Positions 33,562 to 46,094 of a DNA stretch of 64,000 nucleotides are shown one piece after another (positions within the stretch are counted from its first letter, which is position 1; every line of letters begins with the position of its first letter). The notes beneath the pieces were generated by a model, which made no database searches, was not told the origin of the DNA, and worked only from the letters and a program-made list of their open reading frames with translations. The position numbers were made by a program, and so were the translations under genes. This DNA is from Hordeum vulgare subsp. vulgare (lineage: Eukaryota > Streptophyta > Magnoliopsida > Poales > Poaceae): NCBI RefSeq assembly GCF_904849725.1, contig NC_058518.1, positions 411,129,081 to 411,193,080 on the forward strand, given 5' to 3'.

Positions 33562-36369
33562 AGCATCCCCAAGCTTAACTCCTGCTCGTCCTCGAGTAGG
33601 GAAGTGATAAAGACCAAATTTTTATGTGGAATTCTACCTAACATATTTGTTCTTTGTAACTTCTTCATTGTGGCATGAATGTTCAGATCCGTAAGATTCA
33701 AAACAGTAGTTTAATATTGGCTTGAAAACAATAATACTTCAAGCAAACTAGCAAAGTAATCATGAACTTTTGAAATAACAAGGCCAAAGAAAGTTATCCC
33801 TACAAAATCATATAGTCTGGCTATGCTCCATCATCCCCACACAACGAATTTAAATCATGCACAACCCCGGTATTGGCCAAGTAATTGTTTTCGCACTCTT
33901 ACTTTGTCAAACTTTTTCAACTCTCACGCAATACATGAGCGTGAGCCATGGATATAGCACTATAGGTGGAATAGAGTGTGGTGGAGGTTGTGAGGCAAAA
34001 AGGAGGAGATGGTCACATCGACTCGTCGTATCAATGGGTTATGGAGATGCCCATCAATAGATATCAATGTGAATGAGTAGGGATTGCCATGCAACGGATG
34101 CACTAGAGCAATAAGTGTATGAAAGCTCAAAAAGAAAACTAGTTGGTGTGCACCCAACTTGCTTGCTCACGAAGACCTAGGGCAATTTTGAGGAAGCCCA
34201 TCATTGGAATATACAAGCCAAGTTATATTATGAAAATTCCCACTAGTATATGAAAGTGACAAAACAAGAGACTCTCTATCATGAAGAACACGGTGCTACT
34301 TTGAAGCACAAGTGTGGAAAAATATAGTAGCATTGTCCCTTCTCTCTTTTTCTCTCATCATTTTTTTGTTTGGGCTCTTTGGCCTCTTTTTTTTTCATTT
34401 CATTTTTTTTCTCTTTTTTTTGGTGGGCATCTTTGGCCTCACTTTTTTATTTCCTCACTTGGTACAATGCTCTAATAATGATGATCATCACACTTTTATT
34501 TACTTACAACTCAATACTTAGAACAATAATGACTCTATATGAAATGCCTCCAACAGTGTACCGGGATGTGCAACGATCTAGCTTAGCGTATGACGTTGAA
34601 ACACCTCTCTAGCTATCTTACGATCATACAATGGCAAAATAAAAATGATGGCACATGTCATGATACGGAACGGTGGGAGTTGCATGGCAATATATCTCGG
34701 AATGGCTATGAAAATGCCATAATAGGTAGGTATGGTGGCTGTTTTGAGGAAGGTATATGGTGGGTTTGTGCACCGGCGAAAGTTGCACGGCACTAGAGAG
34801 GCTAGCAATGGTGGAAGGTGAGAGTGCATCTATACCATGGACTCACATTAGTCATGAAGAACTCATATACTTATTGCAAAAGTTTTATTAGTAATCAAAA
34901 CAAAGTGCTAAACGCATACTCCTAGGGGAAGGTTTGGTAGGTGTTAACCATCGCGCGATCTCGACCGCCACAGAAAGGATGACAATCAATACATCAATTA
35001 TGCTCCGACTTCCTAACACAGCGGTTCACCATACGTGCATGCTACGGGAATCACTAACCTCCACACAAGTATTTCTAGATTCACAACACCCTACTAACAT
35101 AACTCTAATATTACCATATCCATATCTCAAAACTAATTGTGAGGAATCAAACTTCTCTTACTAATCAATGCACTTGAATATGAAAGTTTTTATTATATCC
35201 TCTTTGGATGCCTATCATATTTAGGACTAATTTCATAGCACACGCCAATTACCAAGTTACTTAGAGAGAGCACTCTCAAAATGATATAAGTGAAGATCGA
35301 GAGTTTTTATTTCTACAAAATATGACACCGCCGTGCTCTAAAAAGATTTAAGTGAAGCACTAGAGCAAAATAATCTAGCTCAAAATATATAAGTGAAGCT
35401 CATGGGAGCAAAATTATCTAGCTCAAAAGATATAAGTGAAGCTCATCGGAGCTAAATTGTCTAGCTCAAAAGATATAAGTGAAGCTCATTGAGTATTCTA
35501 ACAAATTCACGATCAGTGCATGTCCCTCTCAAAAAGGTGTACAGCAAGGATGATTGTGATAAAACAAAAAGGAAATACTCCTATAATACACGACGCTCCA
35601 GGCAAAACACATATCATGTGGTAAATAAAAATATAGCTCCAAGTAACGTTACCGATGGATTGAAAACGAAAGTGGGGATGCCTTCCCGGGGCATCCCCAA
35701 GCTTAGGCTCTTTCCACTCTTTATTCCATTGTCCATGAGAACATCACCCAAAACTTGAAAACTTTACAACACAAAACTTAAACAGAAACTCGTGATATCA
35801 TTAGCATAAGAAAACAAACCACCAACTTTTTAGGTATTGTAGTAAACTTAATTTCCATTTAGATTGATGTTATATTACTGTATTCTCACTTCTCCATGGC
35901 TCGTACCCCCCGATACTAACCATAGTTTCATCAAAATAAGTAATCAACACAACAAAAACAGAATCTGTCAAAAACAGAACAGTCTGTAGCAATCTGTATA
36001 TTTCGTATACCTCTGCTATCCCAAAAATTCTGAAAAATTATACAGTTAGGGAAATTTGCATATCAATTAGAAGCAAAATGATTCAACTCAAAAGCTCTTT
36101 CTGGATAGGAATTAAAGATAATTTCGTGAGCACAAAGTTTCTGTCTTTTTCATCACGATTAAACAACTATCACCAAAACTAATCATAAAGGTTCTACTTG
36201 GCACAAACACTAATTAAAACATAAAAAACACAATCATAACAGAATCATGATGGTGTGGACTCAACAAAACAGAAAGTGAAAAGCAAAAATAAATTTATTC
36301 ATTGGGTTGCCTCCCAACAAGCGCTTTTCTTTAAAGCCTTTTAGCTACGCATTGATAATTCAATGATGC
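33562..36369 (-). other. Element D internal non-coding region
   Basis: Contains the polypurine tract (33563-33577), a second identical 15-mer at 35691-35705, T-rich and tandem-repeat segments, and words shared with element B (ggtaggtatggtggctgtttt). No domain-bearing frame is visible on either strand. Confidence 0.6.
35330..35500. repeat. 43-bp tandem repeat in element D
   Basis: tctagctcaaaa starts at 35374, 35417 and 35460, exactly 43 bp apart, and each is followed by a variant of atataagtgaagctcat. A more diverged unit (agatttaagtgaagcac) precedes them. Confidence 0.8.
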
Positions 36370-37592
36370 TCACATAAAAGATAGCAATCGGACACGAAGA
36401 GACATGTGACAAACATATCTAAGTCTAACATACTTCCTATGCATAGGAATTTTATAGGAAAACAAATTATCAAGACAAGCAATAACTACCATATGCAAGG
36501 AAGAAGAAAGAGACAATATCACTCTCAACATAACGAGAGGTAATTTAGTAACATGAAAGTTTCTACCACGATATTTTACTCTCTCATAATAATTACATGT
36601 GGGATCATATTCAAATTCAACAATATAACTATCACATAGGATATTCTTTTCAAGATCCACATGTATGCAAAGTTGGCACTCTTTGTTATTGCAATCATTA
36701 TGATAAATATCATATTCATCATGAGGTTTAAACAAATTTTGAAGATCATAAGAAAAATCATCACCCCAATCATGATCATTGCAGTAAGTAGTGGACATAG
36801 CAAAACTAGCATCCCCAAGCTTAGGGTTTTGCATATTTTCAGCATAGTTGAAATTCATAGAATTTATAATAAAATGATTGCAATCAGCTTTTCTTTAAAG
36901 GGGCTAGCAAGTGTGGATGCAAGAACAATAATTTCACGTTTAACATAAGGAACTATAGCAAGTTCATCTCCATAGGCATCATTAATATTGGCATCGTGGC
37001 CACAAGCATAGAAAGCATCATGTTTATCAAGGGGAGATATTTCAATCATATCAACGGAATCACAATTATCTATAGGTTCATGCATATCATTATTTTCCTC
37101 CAAAGAATCGGACATTATCTCAATAAATTCAATAACATAGGCATTAGAAGCAAAGTTCTCACGGCAGTAATTAAGTATGTCAAGATTTTCATATTTGTAG
37201 AGAGTAATATCATACTTTTCAATCAAAGAAGCAACTTCATGAGCACCCTTAATAACAACAAATTCTTCAATTTGTTCGATATCATAATAGCTATAAACAC
37301 CCTTTTCATAAGAAGATAAGATTTCATTGTCATTAAACTCACATAGGTAGGGAAGGTGTTTTTTAGGGTTTTTAGAGAAACAAGCATAATCATAAATTTC
37401 ACATAGATTCAAAGCATAGCATAGCAAACTATTTATGTGATGCCATAAGAGTCTCCCCTTTTCAAACAAACGGTGACGCACAAAATGAGCATGCTCATCT
37501 AAAGATTTCCCATCAACCAAGCTAGTTGGGGTTTCAGCACGACCACAAAGGGATCGAAGATTATCCAAGTAGAAAACTTTAAGTGGATCCAT
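36370..37592 (-). pseudogene. Element D ORF of unknown function, broken once
   Basis: Two frames, 36864-37592 (243 codons) and 36370-36858 (163 codons), lie head to tail with a break near 36859-36863, and were probably one protein of about 405 residues. It starts MDPLKVFYLDNLRSLCGRAE about 270 bp inside the primer-binding site, where gag would normally begin. No gag, protease or polymerase motif is visible. It is acidic, rich in Asp, Glu and Tyr, with features such as VRHRLFEKGRLLWHHINSLL and many Cys. The C-terminus (LCDSYIVEFEYDP, LPLVMLRVIL, YKIPMHRKYV) matches the tail of element B's ORF. The tail includes a hydrophobic stretch of about 25 residues. Function unknown. Confidence 0.6.
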
Positions 37593-37830
37593 ATCAATAG
37601 ATACTTAGCAAGCAAATATGCAAGCATATTGAAGGCACATAGCACACAAGCAAACAGAAAGCAAGCGAAAGAAAGGGTGAACGAAAAAGGAAACCAAAGA
37701 AAGGCAAATATTTTTGTAAATTTTGTTTTAGAAGTGGGGGAGAGGAAAACGAGAGGCAAATGGCAAATAATGTAAATGCAAGAGATGAGTTTGAGATAGG
37801 TACTTGGTAGATATGCTTCACTTGAATACT

Positions 37831-37849
37831 CCCCGGCAACGGCGCTAGA
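37831..37849 (-). other. Primer-binding site of element D
   Basis: ccccggcaacggcgctaga on the + strand, so a tRNA-Asp type site on the minus strand with one change. It lies just inside the 5' LTR boundary at 37859. Confidence 0.8.
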
Positions 37850-37858
37850 AATTCTTCT

Positions 37859-38421
37859 TGCTACTTCTTGAGCTTGAGTTGGTTTTTTCCTTGAAGAGGA
37901 AAGGGTGATGCAGCAAAGTAGAGATAAGTATTTCCCTCAGGTTGAGAACCAAGGTATCAATCCAGTAGGAGTATCAAGATGAGGCACTAATGAACCTGCG
38001 CAAAAACAAACAAACTTGCACCCAACGCGATAAAGGGGTTGTCAATCCCTTCACGATTACTTGCAAGGTGAGATCTGATAGTGATGAAAGGTAAATACAA
38101 ATAAAAGTGTAGCAAGGTATTTTTGGTATTTTTGTATGTAGATCTGAATATATAATGTGTAAAATAGACCCGGGGGCCATAGTGTTCACTAGAGGCTTCT
38201 CTCATGATAGCAAGTATTACGGTGGGTGAACGAATTACTGTCGAGAATTGATAGAATCGCGCAAAGTCATGACGATATCTAAGGCAATGATCATACATAT
38301 ATGCATCACGTCCGAGACAAGTAGACAGATACTTTCTGCATCTACTACTATTACTCCACACATCGACCGCTATCCAGCATGCATCTAGTGTATTAAGTTC
38401 ATAATAAACGGAGTAACGCCT
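37859..38421 (-). repeat. 5' LTR of element D, part proximal to the internal region
   Basis: Starts tgctacttcttgag like the 3' LTR and stops at cgcct (38417-38421), the target site of element E. The LTR continues at 54421. Confidence 0.88.
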
Positions 38422-39875
38422 TGATAACCCACAAGTATAGGGGATCACAACAGTTTTCGAGGGCAGAGTATTCAACCCAAATTTGTTGATTCGACACAAG
38501 GGGAAGGCAAAGAATATTCTCAAGTATTAGCAGTTGAGTTGTAAATTCAACCACACCTGAAAGACTTAGTATCTGCAGCAAAGTATCAGTAGCAAGGTGG
38601 CGTGATAGCAACAGTAGCAACGACAATAGTAGAAGCAGTGACAGCAGTAGCGACAGAGTAATAGTAGCAGCAGTGACATCAGTAGTATCAAAGTAATAGT
38701 AGCAACAGTGACAACAGTAGCAGCAAAGTAACGTAGCAAGGACCAGTAGGAAAAGACACGTAGGCATTGGATCAGTGATGGATGATTATGCTGGATGGTA
38801 TTCATCATGCAACAGTTATAACACACAGAGATATGTAACTAGCTCCAGTTCGTCAATGTAATGTAGGCATGTATTCAGTATGTAGTCATACGTGCTTAGG
38901 TAAAAGAACTTGCATGACATCTATTGTCCATCCCTCCCGTGGCAGCGGGGTCCTAATGGAAACTACGGATATTAAGGTTCTCCTTTTAATAGAGAACCGG
39001 AACAACGCATTAGCACTTAGTGAATACATGAACTCCTCATACTATGGTCATCTCCGGGAGTGGTTCCGGCTATTGTCACTCCGGGGTTGCTGGGTCATAA
39101 CACATAGTAGGTGACTACAACTTGCAAGATAGGATCAAGAACACACATATATTGACGACAACATAATAGGTTCAGATTAGAAATCATGGCACTCGGGCCC
39201 TAGTGACAAGCATTAAGCATGGAAAAGTAGTAGCAACATCAATCTCAGAACATAGTGGATACTAGGGATCAATCCCCATCAAAACTAACTCGATTACATG
39301 ATAGATCTCATCCAACCCATCACCGTCCAGCAAGCCTACGATGAGAATACTCACGAACGGTGAAGAGCATCATGGAATTGGCGATGAAGGAAGGTTGGTG
39401 ATGACGATGGCGACGATCTCCCCTCTCCGGAGCCTAGAACGGACTCCAGATCTGCCCTCCAGAGGAAGAACATGTGGTGGCGGCGCCTCCGTATCGTAAA
39501 ACGCAATGAACTCTTCTCCTTGATTTTTTTCCGGACGAAAGGGACTAAATAGAGCTGGGATTGGAGGCAGTGGAGCTCCGTGGGCCCCACAAGCCTGCCA
39601 GACGCGGCCACGGGGGTCACGCCTGGTGCGCTTGTGGGCTCCACGCTCCACTTCTCCGGTTTATTCTTGCGCCAGTATTTTTTTATATATGCCACAAAAA
39701 ATCCTCGTAAATTTCCAGGTCATTTCGAGAACTTTTATTTCTACGCAAAAACAACACCATGGCAATTCTGGTGAAAACAACGTTAGTCCGGGATAGTTCC
39801 ATTCAAATCATGCAAATTAGAGTCCAAAACAAGGGCAAAAGAGTTTGGAAAATTAGATACTACGGAGATGTATCA
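38422..39875 (-). repeat. 3' LTR of element E (1454 bp)
   Basis: Left boundary tgataaccc, right boundary gatgtatca. Contains an AGTAGCAACAG-type minisatellite (38590-38740) and the U3 inverted repeat gtgggccccacaagcc (39580-39595) with gcttgtgggctccac (39630-39644). Confidence 0.88.
38590..38740. repeat. Minisatellite of AGTAGCARC/GTGACA units in the E LTR
   Basis: Irregular repeats of agtagcaacagt, gcagtgaca and agtaatagtagcagc occupy about 150 bp. The 5' LTR has the same region at 53165-53305 with different unit numbers, as expected of replication slippage. Confidence 0.7.
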
Positions 39876-41824
39876 ACTCCCCCAATCTTAAAGCCTTTCT
39901 TGTCCTCAAGCAATTCAGTTGACAAACTGAAAGAGACAAAAGAAAAACTTTTACGAACTCTGTTTGATCTTGTTGTTGTAATTATGTCTAACTCATATTC
40001 AGATTTTCAGCAAGATCATAAGCTAACCACATAAGAAATGACATTAAGGTCTCATGGCAAATTCATATCAATGGCATAATCAACTAGCGAGCAATAATAA
40101 TGAGTTTCAAATGTCAACACTTCAATCAAAATAATCATGAAGCAATACGAACAGATAGTATCTCGCTAGCTCTTTCTGAGACTGCAAAACATAAATGCAG
40201 AGCACCTTCAAAGACCAAGGGCTGACTGAACATTGTAATTCATGGCAAAGAAGATCCAGTCACAGTCACTCAATATCAGTTAAAAGCAAAGCATAAAAAT
40301 GACAGAGGTGCTCTCTAATTGGTGCTTTTGTAAGAAGAGGATGACTCAACAGAAACATAAATAGACAGGCCCTTCGTAGAGGGAAGCATTGATTTGCAGA
40401 GGTGCCAGAGCTCAAGCTTTTAAGACAAAGATAAATAATTTTGGGTGGCATGCTTTCATTGTCAACGCAATGACCAAGAGTTTTCACCATCTTCCATGCT
40501 ACACATACTATAGGCGGTTCCCAAACAAAAAAGTAAAGTTTTGACTCCCCCACCACCGATCAATCACATTCCACGGCTAGCCGAATACTCGGGTGCCCTC
40601 CATACCAACAACAATCCAGGGGGAGTTTTGTTTGCAATTATCTTTTCGATTTGAGCATGGAACTGGGCATTCCAATTACCGGCCCCTTTCTCGTGAATGA
40701 TAGTGAATAAACACATATCAAGGATAACACGCCTAGCATGGAAGATACTGATCGCCCCTTGTCACCACATGAGCGGTTCGGGCATGCAAAACAGATTATT
40801 TCTTGAAGGTTTAGAGAGTGGCACATGCAAATTTACTTGGAACGGAGGTAGATACCGCATATAGGTAGGTATGGTGGACCCATATGGAACAACTTTGGGT
40901 TTATGGAAGTGGATGCACAAGCAGTATTCCCGTTTAGTACAAGTGAAGGCTAGCAAAAGACTGGGAAGCGACCAACTAGACAGCAACAATAGTCACCAAA
41001 ATGCATTGCGATTAACCAACATTGAGTGCAAGCATGAGTAGGACATAAATCACCATGAACATGAATATCATAGAGGCTATGTTGATTTTGTTTCAACTAC
41101 ATGAGTAAACATGCGCCAAGTCAAGCCACTAGAATCATTCAAAGGAGGATACCATCCTATCATACTACATCATAGTCATCTCAAGATTCATGTTGGCATC
41201 CAAGACAAACCATTAGAAGCTCCTAGCTAATTAAGCATGGCATCAGAAACTATGATCTCAAAGTTGTCATTTGCAAACATGTCTCTCTCACAACAAAGGC
41301 GAATCAGGAACGATGAGCTAGTCATATTTACAAAAACAAAATAGATCGAGTTCATACCAGCTTTTCCAGGCTCAGTCACTTCATCATATATCGTCATTAT
41401 TGCCTTTCACTTGCATGACCGAACGATGTGAACAATAATAAGAGTGATCGTGCATTGGACTATGCTGGAATCTGCAGGCAAACACAAAGGAGAAGACAAA
41501 GTAATATGGCTCTTTGACAGATAAACAGATATGCATGCGAGAGCCACTAAACATTGTAACCATGGTCTTCTACCTTGACCCAAAGAAAAAGAAAACTATT
41601 TACACGGGAAAGCTCCCAGCAAGCAAAAGAAGAAAAGGAAATCTTTTGGGGTTTTCTCAAACTAGACAAACACACGATAAGAAAATGAGAAAAAGAATAA
41701 ACTAGCATGGATGATATAGTGGCAAAGTGTGAACACCGACTATCAAAGTGAAAGTGTGAGCATGAATATAAAGTCAGTGAGAAACACGTACTCCCCCAAG
41801 CTTAGGCTTTTGGCCTAAGTTGGT
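39876..41824 (-). other. Element E tail with polypurine tract, non-coding
   Basis: The tract (actcccccaatcttaaag on the + strand) abuts the 3' LTR. The rest has no domain-bearing frame, but aligns loosely with element F's tail: the ends share words such as caagcaattcagttgacaaactgaaag. Immediately after the ORF2 stop lie a perfect hairpin (cttaggc/gcctaag, 41801-41819) and a second purine tract. Confidence 0.65.
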
Positions 41825-42846
41825 CTACTCCCAAGGCTGGTCCAGGCAATATCCAAAATCATAATGGGGGTTGTATGGGAGCGCGGCAGCCACTGCCTGA
41901 ATAGCTGCCTCACGGAGGCGAGCAACCTTTGCCTCCCTCTCATACTCCTCTACCTCTCCTCTGGTTATGTAATATCTTTGTTTTACCTGAAAGTCAAAGA
42001 AGGCACGAGCAGGAAGTGTAATATCGAAAACACGTTGTTGGTTAAATATTAACCGGCATAGGAGGGATTCATTATCCCTCTCAAGGAACTGATAGCGTGT
42101 CATAGCGGCGCGATCAAGGAAAGCTGTATGGAGCGGGGGATCTCCTTCGCGGATGGTACTCCAAGAAAATTTGCTATGTGAGTGGCATAGATCCCAACAA
42201 AGAAATCCCCTTCATTAGCATTATTATTCAACCTCCTTGCTATTATAGCTCCCATGTTGAAACTTCTATCACCCGTTACTGCGCTCTTAAGAATAGTAAG
42301 GTCAGGTGCGCAGAGGTGACAATGCTCAATCTTGCCGTTAATGCATCTACCTATGAAGAGGGCAAAGTAATGCAAGGCAGGAAAATGAATGCTCCCCATG
42401 GTAGCGTGCGTAATATCTCTAGTTTCTCCGACAGTTATACTAGAGAAAAAATCTCTAACCGAAGATTTAGGAGGATCATTGAGACTACCCCAATCAGGTA
42501 TCTTGCAAATTCTATTGGAATCCTCTAAATCCATGGTATACGATTTTCCATAGAGATCAAACAATACATATGTGTCACGGCCTGCTGAAAATTTGAATCT
42601 ACGAACAAAAGAGGCAGTGAGAGTAGTATATTGTTCACATTTATCGGAGATGAATTCTTCAAGTCCAACATTGTGAACAAGTGTATCAAACTCGTCTTTG
42701 AAACCATCATCAATCATGAATTCATCAGAAGGCCATTCACATGGTTGTACCTGTGCATTCCTCGGTTGGTAAGGATCGGGTTCCCGAATCGCGAGACGGG
42801 GACCCCTCTTGCTTGAGGAACCACCATGATAGTTTCTCCTGAACAT
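41825..42846 (-). pseudogene. Element E ORF2, ATHILA ORF1-like candidate, one frameshift
   Basis: Two frames overlap by four bases (42100-42846 and 41825-42103). A one-base shift near 42155 explains the split, so the ancestral protein was about 340 residues. Features in order: a basic Ser-rich start (MFRRNYHGGSSSKRG), PCEWP near residue 35, CEQYTTLTASFVRRFKF, FDLYGKSYTMDLEDSNRICK, HYFALFIGRCINGK, APDLTILKSAV, FNMGAIIARRLNNN, then VFDITLPARAFFDFQ and an acidic C-terminus. The same blocks occur in element F's ORF2. The order resembles ATHILA ORF1 (PF03078) as I know it, but this is by eye. It sits in the position where errantivirus-like elements carry an envelope ORF. No signal peptide or transmembrane helix is evident. 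Function unknown. Confidence 0.65.
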
Positions 42847-43624
42847 CTTCCTTTTCTGAAATTTTCAGTAACTCAAAGGAAAAGTGAACAAGGCTCAACG
42901 AAACTCATAGCAACTACCCCAGCAAGTGCCTAGAGGCCATATCACGCATCAAAACTACTTGGGACCAGCTAAAATTAGCATGCAAAGCTCAAGAACAGGG
43001 TCACCAAGGCAGCAAAAATACGCGACGTATAAGACACAAGAACAAAAACTAATTGGACCAATGGAGGAGTCACATACCAAGGAGCAATTTCCCCAAAACA
43101 GTTTGGTGAATGGGGCTTTGCACAAGGAGATCGAAAATCGCAGCAAGAAGAGCAAGAACACGGGTTTGATCTGCGAAACGATTTTTCTGGAGGTAGGAGA
43201 AGGAGGTGGGAGCTAGAATAAATGGAGGGGGACACGTGGGCCCCACAAGCCTCGTAGGCGCGGCCAGGGGGGTGCCCGCGCCTCCAGGGCTTGTGGCCCA
43301 CTGGTGCAGCCCCCTGACTAACTCTCCGTCTCAGAATTTTTCAAAAATTCTAGAAAAAATCATACTTGATTTTCAGGACATTCGGAGAACTTTTATTTTC
43401 GGGACACTTTTATACGGGATGCAAAAAGCACAAAACAGGGAAAACTGAAGCTAAATCTATAAATTTTCTTTTAAGCAACCGAAGGTGAAAGCTTGGAAGA
43501 GAGGGTTGTGACTCCTCGATTCATCCACCCCATGGTCATCGAAAGAAATCCGTCAATGAGGTTGATCAAGTCTCCTTGACAAACCTTTCTGAATCGCATA
43601 AAATGGAGAATTTTTGAATAGTCA
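42847..43624 (-). promoter_or_regulatory. Spacer before E ORF2: LTR-like promoter segment and putative leader intron
   Basis: Between the protease stop (43625) and the ORF2 start (42846). It contains the inverted repeat gtgggccccacaagcc...ggcttgtggcccac (43235-43301), the same one as in the E LTR U3. Closer to ORF2 lies a possible intron of 222 bp: donor TTG|GTATGT at 43077 and acceptor TTCAG at 42856, 9 bases before the ATG. Element F has the same layout. An internal promoter driving a spliced ORF2 message is inferred, not shown. Confidence 0.5.
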
Positions 43625-44544
43625 CTAGGTTACCTCAATGGGGATGTGCATATCCCCAACAAGCAAATCATACTTCATCTTGACAGTAGGTATAGGGCAT
43701 TCAAAGCTCCCAATAAGAATCGTTGAAGTTTTTTTAATAGCATTGATGCAATGTACTCGATATTGTTTCTTCGGAAAGTGCACCGTATACTCATTACCAT
43801 TGACATGGAAAGTGACATTGCCTTTGTTGCAATCTATAATAGCCCCTGCGGTGTTTAAAAAGGGTCTTCCAAGGATGACCACCATGGCATCATCCTCGGG
43901 AATATCCAGAATAACAAAGTCTGTTACGATAGTAATGTTAGCAACCACAACAGGCACATCCTCGCAAATGCCGATAGGGAAAACAGTTGATTTGTAGGCC
44001 ATTTGCAGAGAGATTTCGGTGGGTGTCAACTTATCCAGTTCAAGTCTATGATAAAGGGAGATAGGCATGACACTAACACCGGCTCCAAGGTCGCATAAAG
44101 CAGTTCTAACGTAGTTTCCTTTAATGGAGCAAGGTATAGTGGGCACTCCGGGATCACCTAGTTTCTTAGGAGTTCCACTCTTGAAGGTATAATTAGCGAG
44201 CATGGTGGAAATCTCAACCTCAGGTATCCTCCTCTTATTAGTCACTATATCCTTCATGTACTTAGCATTCGGAGACATTTTGAGCATATTTGTCAAACGC
44301 ATTTGCAGAAAGACATGTCTAATCATTGCAACAAAGCGCTCAAAATCCTCATCATCCTTTTTCTTGGATGGTTTGGGAGGAAAGGGCATGGGTTTCTGAA
44401 CCCATGGTTCCCTTTCTTTACCATGCTTCCTAGCAGTGAAGTTGTTCTTATCGTATCTCCTATTCTTAGGTTGTGGGTTATCAAGATCAACTAGTTCAAC
44501 CTCCACATCCTTATCATTGCTAGGTTGAGCATCAACATGAGCAT
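43625..44544 (-). CDS. Element E gag-protease, C-terminal part (protease)
   Basis: Continuation of the gag-protease frame after element C3. It holds PWVQKPMPFPPKP, the retropepsin-like core ALCDLGAGVSVMPISLY and GRPFLNTAGAIIDC, and ends at a stop at 43625. The active-site triplet is D-L-G rather than D-S/T-G, the usual form in several plant gypsy lineages. Removing C3 and one agcat copy joins it in frame with 51096-52907 (2727 bp, 908 codons plus stop). The protease would mature Gag inside the particle. The next domain, RT, is absent. Confidence 0.8.
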
Positions 44545-45537
44545 TGTTGGAAATATGAGCAATTTACCAAAGGATTTTATTAAAAGAAAAGCTAGGATAA
44601 ACCTAACCATCATAACTAAGACGGAAGAAGACATGCAATATAAAGATGAAATGACAGAAGACAGGTGCACATATGATCTAGAAAAGAACATATGCATAAC
44701 CGATCTATATAGACAAGGAACCATAGGAAGTGATGAACACACATGGTACATATCTAGAAGAGATACTATAGCAAAAAAGTTGCGATAGAAACTGAAAGAA
44801 GAAGAACAAGAGTACATACTGAGTTGCAGCAACAGGATTGGTGTTGGCGTTGTCGTTGGCCATGTTACCAGAGAGGTGCCCGACGTCAGGGAAGTAGTCG
44901 TCGTCCGAGAAGAAACCGTCGGTGTCCGTAATGAAAGCCAGTCGTCGCACTGAGCGCTCCCCAAAAACCTTATCGCCCTTCTCCCGTACAGGACTCGAAG
45001 AGACGGAGTTTCGGAGGCCTACTGTCCCGACGAATGGTGCACGCCGCAAGACGGGATGAGGAAGAACGTAGCAGCAGCACAGAGAAAGGAACCGGTGGCG
45101 AGAGGAACTTCTGATGTGTTCTTCTAGAGAGGAGCGACCTGTGAGAGGCTAGCGACGGGAGCTGAAGAGAACACGGGATATGAAACGAACAGACTGCAGC
45201 GATGAAACTGGAGCGTTCTTCAACTTCTCCGAGTGGAATTTCGTATACCAGTCGTGCGTGGCAAAATTTTAGTTCGGCTCGGCTCATTCCCGCAACCCAC
45301 AGCGCGACGAGGCGGGCGGCGGAGGAGGAGGAGCGCGCGTGTATGTCTCTCTTGTTCTCAAGCTCATATATGTGTGGAAACATCCTCCCTTATAAGGAGG
45401 TCCAACTCCCACTAAACTAGCAATGTGGGACTAAACATTTCCACCTCTTGCCTTGCACAAATGGGCTGCGTGGGCCTCTAGGATTTATTAGGAATTATAT
45501 ATTGGGCTGGCCCAAACAATTGAATAAAATTCCAGCA
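44545..45537 (-). repeat. 3' LTR of C3 (993 bp)
   Basis: On the + strand it starts tgttggaaatatgagc and ends aaaattccagca. A polypurine tract (atcccccaccag on the + strand) lies next to it at 45538-45549. Like the 5' LTR, it contains the gag start codon and first codons (MANDNANTNP) read on the minus strand. Confidence 0.9.
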
Positions 45538-45549
45538 ATCCCCCACCAG

Positions 45550-46094
45550 ATCCGAGAGGCACACAAAATTTGCCTTTGGTTCCAAAACACTGTTTTATAT
45601 ACCGATACTGCAGTGGAGACTGTTAAGTTGAACTTCCACCTTGAACTCTATGCTACACTAGTAAGCAACTTGAACAGTGGACTAGGCCTTGAACTGCCAG
45701 TTTTCTGCGAAACTAGATTCACACAGAGGTTTGATCGATACTAGGCTACCGTAGGACTTCCCCGCGGGTGGAGCTTATGCGTCATACTCCAAGACCTTTC
45801 ATGAGTTTACTAGAGAGCACCCTACTCTCATAGATTGCGACGTTAACAATCATACTCATATAGGTATGTTCTTCAAAAGATGTTCTGCAGGATAACATCT
45901 CTGCTTCAATAAGCCACTTAGAACATATTAAGATGTACATCAACCTGCCATGCAGTTTAGGAAAGTATTGCATCTTCATGGAGTGGTATTATTAATGATA
46001 AGGATACTTTCCTCTCAGTTGACCAACAGCTTGTCTTCCACATCTAATTCACGGGATCTCCGATCACAAAGAATAGGTTACCACTGTGAACAAC
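45550..46094 (-). other. C3 untranslated region between RNase H and the 3' LTR
   Basis: About 0.5 kb with no domain-bearing frame on either strand. It lies between the RNase H stop and the polypurine tract, where copia elements have a 3' untranslated region. Confidence 0.55.

Noticed and set aside
35330..35500. 43-bp spaced repeats as CRISPR-like
   Set aside because: The units are contiguous with no unique spacers, so this is a plain tandem repeat in a retrotransposon.
44970..45383. 137-codon minus-strand frame in the C3 LTR
   Set aside because: It precedes the gag start in the LTR and differs between the two LTR copies. More likely leader/promoter than gene.
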